NCBI GenBank assembly: GCA_964545075.1
Contig: CAZJFS010000172.1
Coordinates: 1-9,229 of the forward strand
Source of the DNA: DAOPXV01 sp035352535
GTDB taxonomy: Bacteria > Muiribacteriota > UBA9980
Direction of reading: 5' to 3'
DNA: 9,229 bases
In this document: one piece after another, positions 1-5,580 of the stretch
Position numbering within the stretch: position 1 is the first letter of the stretch
Layout: the number at the start of each line of letters is the position of its first letter
The notes under the pieces: model-generated
The model's input: only the letters and a program-made list of their open reading frames with translations
What the model was told of the DNA's origin: nothing
The model's database searches: none
Program-made: the position numbers and the translations under genes

Positions 1-683
1 CAGAGCGCGCGAAAGGCGCCAAGGTGGCTTTTCAGGTTATCGTTGCCAAGCATGCTTTGAGAATGCATCCTTAAAAGGCATAGCGGCTCGTTTATAAAAT
101 AAAAATCATAGCCGCGAGCGACCCGCATCCACAGTTCGTAATCTTCAAAAGCTCTTAAATCAGAGCGTTCATCAAATATCCCAATTTCAGCCAACGTTGC
201 CCTGCGGCAAACAACCGAAACGGTAGGCACGAAGTTTCCCTTTATAATTTCATCAAAAACGTTTCCCGAATATCCCTTTGCGGGATATATTGTTTTTTCA
301 TGATATTCTTTTCCGAAAAATCTGCATTGACAGAACACCAGGCCTACTTCGGGCATTTTTTCAAATATTTCAACCTGTCTTTTAATTTTATCGGAAAGCC
401 AGATATCATCGGAATCCAGGAACGCGATATATTCGCCGCGGGCCATTCCGACGCCGACGTTACGCGGCGAGGCCGGGCCGCCGGAGTTTTCCTGTTTTAT
501 ATATCGAAGGGCCGGAGCGCTTATTTTTTTTATAATTTCTTCCGTGTCATCGGTCGAACCGTTATCGACAACGATTATTTCAATATTTTTATATGATTGC
601 GCCAGAACAGATTCTATCGTTTCGGTTATCAGATCGCCACGATTATGCGTCGGTATGATCACGCTCACTAATTTTTCAGGCAT
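1..683 (-). CDS. Family 2 glycosyltransferase, 3'-truncated by window edge
   Basis: Translating the minus strand from the ATG at 683 gives 227 residues with no stop before the left edge, so the C-terminus is missing. The protein opens with the GT2 (GT-A fold) nucleotide-binding strand SVIIPTHNR (residues 7-15), followed by VVDNGSTDDT (38-47), the metal-binding DSDD motif (90-93) and a catalytic-base-like region AFEDYELWMR (178-187). These are the hallmarks of an inverting glycosyltransferase that adds a sugar from a nucleotide donor to a lipid-linked or growing glycan at the inner face of the membrane. No membrane segment is seen in the visible part. The start lies 4 bp after the stop of the upstream epimerase gene. 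A possible Shine-Dalgarno AAAGGA (697-702) sits inside that gene with a long 13-nt spacing. Donor and acceptor cannot be read from the sequence; a CDP-6-deoxyhexose donor is only suggested by position. Confidence 0.93.
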   Translation of the reverse strand, partial: MPEKLVSVIIPTHNRGDLITETIESVLAQSYKNIEIIVVDNGSTDDTEEIIKKISAPALRYIKQENSGGPASPRNVGVGMARGEYIAFLDSDDIWLSDKIKRQVEIFEKMPEVGLVFCQCRFFGKEYHEKTIYPAKGYSGNVFDEIIKGNFVPTVSVVCRRATLAEIGIFDERSDLRAFEDYELWMRVARGYDFYFINEPLCLLRMHSQSMLGNDNLKSHLGAFRAL

Positions 684-687
684 ATTA

Positions 688-1272
688 TTATTTATTTCCT
701 TTACGCGAGTTCTCTTTTTTGGCTTTGAATTCTTTGAAGCTTTGCAATGCTTTGTCCCTATCCGAAATTATGACGCGGTTTTCCACGAGTTCAAGCGGCC
801 ATTTAACATCGATATCGGCATCATTCCAGATGATGCCCGAATCGTGCTCCGCGTAAAACTTCTCGTCGCATTTATATGAAACTATTGAATCTTCAAGCAC
901 TAAATAGCCATGGCCGAAACCACCTGGAATATACAGTTCTTCATGATTTTCATCCGAAAGGCAAAAGCCGAGCCAATCGCCGAATGTTTTGGAGTCCGGC
1001 CGCAGATCGACCGCTATATCATATATTTTGCCTTTTATAACCCTAACAAGTTTTGCCTGTTCTTTCACTTCTTGAAAATGTATGGCCCTGACGACGCCTT
1101 TTTTAGAATATGTATAAAAAACCTCTTTCAGTTCCAACTCGATACCGTTATTTTTAAATAATTCATGGGCATAATCCTTTATAAAGCATCCACGCCCGTC
1201 TTCCGATATAAAAGGGCATATTTTAATCAAACCTTCAAGGCCGGTTTTTTCAAAGCTGAAAGTTTTCACCAT
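688..1272 (-). CDS. RmlC-like cupin sugar 3- or 3,5-epimerase (dTDP-4-dehydrorhamnose 3,5-epimerase family)
   Basis: This 194-residue protein has the usual length of the RmlC cupin family, which epimerises C3 and/or C5 of 4-keto-6-deoxy nucleotide sugars. Visible family features are the start of the fold (EDGRGCFIKDY, 24-34), the catalytic-His segment VRAIHFQ (61-67, His65), the DLRPDSKTFG region (89-98), the IPGGFGHGYLVL loop (115-126), the catalytic-Tyr segment SYKC (Tyr133), GIIWND (146-151), and an Asp in SDRDKA (Asp173) matching the family's His-Asp dyad. The usual RGLHYQ is here RAIHFQ. All catalytic positions appear intact. Family members normally act on dTDP sugars. Here the gene follows rfbF, rfbG and a ketoreductase, so the likely substrate is CDP-4-keto-6-deoxyglucose. 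C3-only versus C3/C5 action cannot be decided. The tail after about residue 177 is rich in Lys and Glu. The start is 6 bp downstream of the reductase stop, with only a weak Shine-Dalgarno. Confidence 0.9.
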   Translation of the reverse strand: MVKTFSFEKTGLEGLIKICPFISEDGRGCFIKDYAHELFKNNGIELELKEVFYTYSKKGVVRAIHFQEVKEQAKLVRVIKGKIYDIAVDLRPDSKTFGDWLGFCLSDENHEELYIPGGFGHGYLVLEDSIVSYKCDEKFYAEHDSGIIWNDADIDVKWPLELVENRVIISDRDKALQSFKEFKAKKENSRKGNK

Positions 1273-1278
1273 GTCGCA

Positions 1279-2202
1279 TCACTTCATTTCCTTACTTTTC
1301 ATCGATTCGATCGTCTTAATTATGCCTTCTTCAAAACTGATTTTTGGAATAAACTTCGTTTCTTTAATCAATTTATCTATGCTGAACCAGGCAATATCGT
1401 ATACTATTCCATCATCCGGGCGTCTGCCTATTCCTTCCGCAATATCGGCTCCAACAGCACGGCCTGTCTGAAGTAAATACTCTTTTAAAATCATGGGCCG
1501 GCCGCTTCCTATGAAGCATTCCTTAACGGCGGTATTGCAATCGCCAAGCAGGTAGAGCGCGGTTACGCAATCGTCTATATGCAATAAATCAAACGGCTGC
1601 AAAGCCGAGGAAAATTGGGGCGTTTTACCGTTCATAATTTGTTCGAGCGTATAACTTACTATGTTGCCGGTTTTATTACCCGGGCCATAAACATTCGATA
1701 ACTGGCACCAGAGAAATTTAACCCGGCTTTTTCGAGACAAGAACTCACAGACTTGATGGGCCGTGTTTTTCGCGATCCCGTATATCAAATTCTGCGCAAA
1801 AATATCAGGGAAATTTAATATACCAGCCGCTACTTTCTCTGTGATCGTTCCGGAACACAAAAATTTATCGCACTTTAACAGCTCGCTTGTTTTAAAAGCA
1901 TCCGCGGCGCATATCACGTTCTCCATTTGCATGGCGTAATTTTGCCTGTCAGGGCCGGAATTTCCATCCCACGCCAGATGATAAAAAACGTCGAAATCTC
2001 TATCCTTTGTTTTTCCAGGCAATGAATTTATTTCCCGCGAATCGCAATATAAAATATTGACGTTATTTAATCCCGATAATCCGCTGATATCGGATTTTTC
2101 ATTTCTTACAACCGCCGTAACGCTTACGCCTCGTGAAATCAAATATTTCACGAAATTTCCGCCGATAAAACCGTTGGCGCCCGTTACAATCGCTTTTTTC
2201 AT
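1279..2202 (-). CDS. Extended SDR (NAD-dependent epimerase/dehydratase family), probable CDP-4-keto-6-deoxyhexose reductase
   Basis: This is a 307-residue extended short-chain dehydrogenase with the N-terminal Rossmann motif TGANGFIGG (7-15), the HLAWDG segment (75-80), an SGT active-site stretch (117-119) and an intact YxxxK pair, Tyr141 and Lys145 (YGIAK). Arg33 after the second beta strand would favour NADP(H), as expected for a biosynthetic ketoreductase; that is inference. The family covers nucleotide-sugar epimerases, dehydratases and 4-ketoreductases such as CDP-abequose and CDP-paratose synthases. Position directly after rfbG and before an RmlC-like epimerase makes a C4 reductase of an epimerised CDP-4-keto-6-deoxyhexose the best guess. 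The ATG at 2202 has a strong Shine-Dalgarno AAGGGA (2209-2214) at 6-nt spacing, and the gap from the rfbG stop is 19 bp. It ends TGA 6 bp before the next gene. A C4 epimerase role cannot be excluded. Confidence 0.88.
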   Translation of the reverse strand: MKKAIVTGANGFIGGNFVKYLISRGVSVTAVVRNEKSDISGLSGLNNVNILYCDSREINSLPGKTKDRDFDVFYHLAWDGNSGPDRQNYAMQMENVICAADAFKTSELLKCDKFLCSGTITEKVAAGILNFPDIFAQNLIYGIAKNTAHQVCEFLSRKSRVKFLWCQLSNVYGPGNKTGNIVSYTLEQIMNGKTPQFSSALQPFDLLHIDDCVTALYLLGDCNTAVKECFIGSGRPMILKEYLLQTGRAVGADIAEGIGRRPDDGIVYDIAWFSIDKLIKETKFIPKISFEEGIIKTIESMKSKEMK

Positions 2203-2221
2203 ATTATATCCCTTATCGAAA

Positions 2222-3277
2222 TTATATCACGTTATTAAAATATTCTAATATTTGCCTGTCCATGCATGAATTAAAATCATTTCCCGCGAGCCATTTTTGA
2301 CTCCATTCAACCGTCAAGCGCACCGCGTCGTCAATGTTCAGACGTGGCTCCCATTTCAGAACTGATTTCGCCATGGAGCAATCCAGCTTCAAAAATGACG
2401 CTTCATGAGGCCCGCCATCGTATTGGTTTTCCCACTTAACGCCTTCGCCCCATGCGCGGCATAACGTATCGGCGAGCGCGCCGGTCGACACGCAATCGTC
2501 TTCTTCCGGGCCAAAATTATAGCATGCCGCAATATTTTTGTCTTCATATTGCTTACGCGCTAATAGCAAATAACCGTAAAGACAGTCGAGAACATGTTGA
2601 TAAGGCCTTATCGAATGAGGATTACGAACGATAAGATCCTGCTTTTTTTCAGCAGCCCTGATAAAATCGGGGACTATCCGATCGCAAGCGAAATCGCCGC
2701 CGCCTATGACGTTACCCGAACGCGCGGTTGACAACGCCGGCGAATCTGCCCCGCTATAAAAAGAATGCTTATAACTATATGTAACAAGTTCCGAACAGGA
2801 TTTAGAGTTGGAATACGGATCGCGTCCGCACAGGGTTTCGTTTTCACGGTAACCCCAGTTCCACTCTTTATTTTCATATACCTTGTCAGTCGTTATATTC
2901 ACGATCGATTTTGCGCTTTTGCAATACCTGCATGCTTCAAGTATATTAACCGTACCCATAACGTTTGTGGCATAAGTTTTTACGGGGGCCTTATAAGAAT
3001 CCCTGACCAGCGGCTGGGCGGCCATATGAAATATAATTTCCGCTCCTGACGAAACCAGCGAGGTTTTAAGCAGTTCAAGATCGCCTACATCGCCACAAAT
3101 CGAATTGATATTTTGTTTTATTCCGCCAAGTTCAAATAAAGACGGTTCCGTTGGCGGTTCCAGAGCGTATCCGGTTATTTCCGCGCCGGCTTTAAGAAGG
3201 ATACGGCAAAGCCATGAGCCCTTAAACCCGGTATGACCCGTAATGAAAACTTTTTTGTTTTTGTAGAATTCAAGCAA
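2222..3277 (-). CDS. rfbG: CDP-glucose 4,6-dehydratase
   Basis: RfbG converts CDP-D-glucose to CDP-4-keto-6-deoxy-D-glucose with bound NAD+. The 351-residue product carries the highly specific N-terminal signature FITGHTGFKGSWL (11-23) followed by GYALEPPTEPSLF (36-48), which separates RfbG from RmlB and other sugar dehydratases. The active-site stretch TTDKVYENKEWNWGYRE (129-145) and the YxxxK pair Tyr155/Lys159 (DPYSNSK) are intact. Length is close to that of known RfbG proteins, which are near 360 residues. The start is TTG: there is no in-frame ATG before the essential Rossmann motif, and a strong Shine-Dalgarno lies 7 nt upstream. The gene begins 12 bp after the rfbF stop, and the stop codon of rfbF overlaps this ribosome site, so translation of the two is probably coupled. 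Together with RfbF it supplies the CDP-keto sugar for the two following genes. Confidence 0.96.
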   Translation of the reverse strand: MLEFYKNKKVFITGHTGFKGSWLCRILLKAGAEITGYALEPPTEPSLFELGGIKQNINSICGDVGDLELLKTSLVSSGAEIIFHMAAQPLVRDSYKAPVKTYATNVMGTVNILEACRYCKSAKSIVNITTDKVYENKEWNWGYRENETLCGRDPYSNSKSCSELVTYSYKHSFYSGADSPALSTARSGNVIGGGDFACDRIVPDFIRAAEKKQDLIVRNPHSIRPYQHVLDCLYGYLLLARKQYEDKNIAACYNFGPEEDDCVSTGALADTLCRAWGEGVKWENQYDGGPHEASFLKLDCSMAKSVLKWEPRLNIDDAVRLTVEWSQKWLAGNDFNSCMDRQILEYFNNVI

Positions 3278-3284
3278 AGTAAAG

Positions 3285-3291
3285 CTCCTTT
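3285..3291 (-). promoter_or_regulatory. Ribosome binding site deciding the TTG start of rfbG
   Basis: The minus strand reads TAAAGGAG followed by CTTTACT and then TTG. AAAGGAG is a near-perfect Shine-Dalgarno with a 7-nt spacer to TTG at 3277, and it shares bases with the TAA stop of rfbF (3290-3292). It supports the non-ATG start and suggests that ribosomes finishing rfbF re-initiate on rfbG. Confidence 0.85.
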
Positions 3292-4063
3292 ACCAGACGA
3301 TCCAGGGCGCGGCGCCTTTAGCGAGAAGATCATCAAGAAGCGTTTTATCGCGCAATGAATCCATGCATTGCCAGAAGCCGTCGTGCTTATAAGCCATCAA
3401 TTGTTTTTCCTTCGCGAGACTTTCCAGCGGTGCTTTTTCAAAGACGGTATTATCACCATCAATATAATCAAAGACCTTCGGCTCAAGGACCATAAAACCG
3501 CCATTTATCCAGCCGCCGTCTTCCTTGCTCTTTTCGCAAAAACTTGTGATATGGTCATTACCCGCCAGAGATAGAACGCCGAATCGGCCGCCCGGCTGAA
3601 TAGCGGTAAGAGTGCCGATTTTCCCGCTCGCTTTATGAAAGCCGATCAGTTTATTGATATCGACATTGCAAACGCCGTCGCTATACGTCATCATAAAAGT
3701 TTCGTCGCCAACGTAATTTCTAATTCTTTTTATGCGCCCGCCAGTCATGGTGTCGAGCCCGGTATCGACCAGCGTTATACGCCATGGCTCTGAAACGTTG
3801 TTATGTATCTGCATCTTATTGTTGTCCGAAAAATCAAATGTTATGTCGCTTCGATGCAGGTAATAATTAGCGAAATATTCCTTTATGACATAGCCTTTAT
3901 AGCCACAGCAAATTATAAAATCATTGTGACCGAAATGTGAATAATATTTCAAGATATGCCATAAAATCGGCATGCCGCCGATATCGATCATCGACTTCGG
4001 TTTAAGATGACTTTCCTCACTGATGCGCGTACCCAAGCCACCAGCTAGAATTACAGTTTTCAT
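3290..4063 (-). CDS. rfbF: Glucose-1-phosphate cytidylyltransferase
   Basis: RfbF makes CDP-glucose from CTP and glucose-1-phosphate, the first committed step to CDP-linked 6-deoxy sugars. From the ATG at 4063 the protein has 257 residues, the same length as the Salmonella enzyme. It begins with the nucleotidyltransferase signature MKTVILAGGLGTRISEE (1-17), then KPKSM (21-25), GGMPILWHILKYYSHFG (29-45) and NDFIICCGYKGY (47-58). A metal-site Asp129 lies in TYSDGV, INGGF is at 186-190, and QCMDSLRDK (232-240) contains a second metal-ligand candidate, Asp235. The family usually has GDGV where this protein has SDGV. The frame stays open upstream and includes a TTG at 4099, but this would add 12 residues before the conserved start and is less likely. 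No good Shine-Dalgarno is visible before 4063. The unresolved gap begins 41 bp upstream, so signals there could be lost. Confidence 0.95.
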   Translation of the reverse strand: MKTVILAGGLGTRISEESHLKPKSMIDIGGMPILWHILKYYSHFGHNDFIICCGYKGYVIKEYFANYYLHRSDITFDFSDNNKMQIHNNVSEPWRITLVDTGLDTMTGGRIKRIRNYVGDETFMMTYSDGVCNVDINKLIGFHKASGKIGTLTAIQPGGRFGVLSLAGNDHITSFCEKSKEDGGWINGGFMVLEPKVFDYIDGDNTVFEKAPLESLAKEKQLMAYKHDGFWQCMDSLRDKTLLDDLLAKGAAPWIVW

Positions 4064-4104
4064 CTTTGCATTTTTAATACAATCATTGTTTGCCGGCAAA
4101 AACA

Positions 4105-4114
4105 NNNNNNNNNN
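4105..4114. other. Assembly gap (10 N) between two cytidylyltransferase genes
   Basis: A run of ten N interrupts the sequence 16 bp after the stop of the CMP-sugar synthetase gene and about 41 bp before the rfbF ATG. A round run of ten N is often a placeholder for unknown length, so the true distance between the genes, and whether a promoter, terminator or extra gene lies here, cannot be judged. Confidence 0.95.
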
Positions 4115-4130
4115 AGTTAAATATTTGCGA

Positions 4131-4892
4131 TCATCGTTTTTTTAATTCGTAGGGAAGGCTTGTTTCAGTAAATCCGTTTTTTTTAAGCCAGAATTCGACC
4201 TGCGGCATCTGCCAGTCATAATCCATGTCAAGACCGCCCCACTGTTTCAAAGGATAAATTTTACGCCCCATCCACTTTTGCGGCAGCAAGCCGTCCTTTA
4301 AGTTCAAGATACACTTTGGCCTCACCACTGATGCGCCACAATCATGGAAATAAACGTCGCCCTGCGCGTCACGGTCACAATTTATCGTCATGCCGTCCAT
4401 ATATTTTTCAAATGGAATGAATGGCTGTAAAGAGCCGTCCGCCGAGATTCTGCGTGCTCGGACCGGACTCCACATATTATAAACGGAAACGGTCACGGCC
4501 GAATCGAAATCAGGGTTTTTCCTGAGAGCCTCTACGCCCTCATCAATTTTATCCGGGAGTATGGCGGCCGTATTACAGAACATGAGCACCATAAACTCGA
4601 CGTCCTTCTTCAACGTCTCCGTTATATATTTATAGCCGTGCACGAAAGCGTCCTCGCCAAGGGCTGTTTTAGTGCAAAGTTCCGGCGGGCGGACGATCAC
4701 CCTGCCGCCTAAAGCTTCAGTGATTTCCATTATTTTTTTAGAATCGGTCGAAACGTATACTTCGTCGACGAGTTTCGCGTTCAGCGCCGCCATCAGGGGA
4801 TACTGCATGAGGGGTCTGCCAAGTATATTGTATACGTTTTTACCGGGAAATCCTACCGAGCCTTCACGGCCTATCAATAAAGCGGCTATCAT
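4131..4892 (-). CDS. CMP-sugar synthetase (NeuA/KdsB-type cytidylyltransferase), sugar unknown
   Basis: This family transfers CMP from CTP to the anomeric hydroxyl of a 2-keto sugar acid such as sialic, legionaminic or Kdo-type acids. The 253-residue protein carries the N-terminal loop in the form GREGSVGFPGKN (8-19; general pattern RxGSxGxPxKN), VSTDS (47-51), RPPEL (68-72) and an Asp-rich C-terminal motif LDMDYD (221-226), matching the metal-binding region of NeuA-like enzymes. The usual LQPTSPL stretch is replaced by LMFCNTAAI (103-111), and an unusual NCDRDAQGDVYFHDCG segment sits at 171-186. It is therefore a divergent member and its substrate should not be assumed to be sialic acid. No synthase (NeuB/KdsA type) is visible in this window. 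The ATG at 4892 has a strong AAGGAG (4901-4906) at 8-nt spacing. A 37-bp gap separates it from the HAD gene, the largest sequenced gap here. Confidence 0.85.
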   Translation of the reverse strand: MIAALLIGREGSVGFPGKNVYNILGRPLMQYPLMAALNAKLVDEVYVSTDSKKIMEITEALGGRVIVRPPELCTKTALGEDAFVHGYKYITETLKKDVEFMVLMFCNTAAILPDKIDEGVEALRKNPDFDSAVTVSVYNMWSPVRARRISADGSLQPFIPFEKYMDGMTINCDRDAQGDVYFHDCGASVVRPKCILNLKDGLLPQKWMGRKIYPLKQWGGLDMDYDWQMPQVEFWLKKNGFTETSLPYELKKR

Positions 4893-4929
4893 AAGTTCTT
4901 CTCCTTGATTTTTTTATAATATAACGATT

Positions 4930-5580
4930 TTATAATGTTCTTATTTTTTCATGGATATCACTGAGGTCACCAACCAAAAAGTCTATCTTCAGTTTTTCAA
5001 AAGGATTGTGTCCGCCTGAATTGACTCCGATAAATCTGCACCCGTTCTCAACGGCGCCTTTATAATCATCGTAGGCGTCGCCTATGAAAACGGTTTCATC
5101 CGGAAGCAAATTATATTTATGCAATATGTATCCGACCCATTCGTTTTTCTTCGCCGGCGTCCCTAATATCTCTTTGAAATATTTCGATATTCCTCTTTTT
5201 TCGGCTATCGCTTTTATCTCGCCATCTGGCGTTCCCGACACTATAAAAAACAAATATTTTTCATGATTGGTTTCAATAAACTCGATCGCGCCCTTTATAT
5301 AAGGACACCTGACGACCTCTTCGAATACGAATTCGGAGAATTCCGCGGCCAGTTTTTCGCCGATCTCATCATTATATTCTTTTTTCAATATATTCTCGCA
5401 ATAATATTTAAACTTGACGTATCTTGATTTTCCGCCATTTTCAAGATGATATTTTACGACCTCGTCCCTCACGCTTTGCGGATAATCCCTGAACAGATAC
5501 GCGAAAGCCCTGGTTTTTATACCGACCGAATCGGCTATCACGCCGTCAAAGTCAAATATTACGGTTTTGATTGTCGCCAT
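4930..5580 (-). CDS. HAD-superfamily phosphatase (subfamily I, phosphoglycolate/beta-phosphoglucomutase-like)
   Basis: This 216-residue protein shows all four HAD motifs. Motif I is FDFDGVIAD (9-17), with nucleophile Asp10 and acid/base Asp12. Motif II is VSGTPDG (114-120). A motif III Lys is at 144 or 145 (TPAKKNEW). Motif IV is FIGDAYDDYKGA (165-176), with Asp168, Asp171 and Asp172. The roughly 90 residues between motifs I and II fit a helical C1 cap, so it resembles phosphoglycolate phosphatase-like enzymes and not the capless KdsC type. It probably removes a phosphate from a sugar phosphate, perhaps the precursor activated by the CMP-sugar synthetase encoded next; that link is inferred from position. 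The start overlaps the end of the upstream gene by 29 bp, with its Shine-Dalgarno GAGGA (5589-5593) inside that gene, which implies translational coupling. Confidence 0.92.
   Translation of the reverse strand: MATIKTVIFDFDGVIADSVGIKTRAFAYLFRDYPQSVRDEVVKYHLENGGKSRYVKFKYYCENILKKEYNDEIGEKLAAEFSEFVFEEVVRCPYIKGAIEFIETNHEKYLFFIVSGTPDGEIKAIAEKRGISKYFKEILGTPAKKNEWVGYILHKYNLLPDETVFIGDAYDDYKGAVENGCRFIGVNSGGHNPFEKLKIDFLVGDLSDIHEKIRTL

Noticed and set aside
688..1272. dTDP-rhamnose pathway role (rmlC) for the epimerase
   Set aside because: No rmlA, rmlB or rmlD is present in the window; the neighbours are CDP-sugar genes. The name is kept at family level.
2203..2208. TATAAT just before the ATG of the SDR gene as a -10 box
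   Set aside because: It is the spacer between a strong Shine-Dalgarno and the start codon, so transcription from it would miss the ribosome site.
4061..4099. TTG at 4099 as the rfbF start, giving 269 residues
   Set aside because: The 12 extra residues precede the conserved MKTVILAGG start. The ATG at 4063 gives the 257-residue length known for the family.
4893..4929. TATATT/TATTAT-like hexamers in the 37-bp gap before the CMP-sugar synthetase, as a promoter
   Set aside because: The gap is AT-rich, no matching -35 box at proper spacing is seen, and the genes are closely spaced in one direction.
4930..5580. KdsC (Kdo-8-phosphate phosphatase) identity for the HAD protein
   Set aside because: The long segment between motifs I and II indicates a helical cap, which KdsC lacks, and no KdsA-like gene is visible here.
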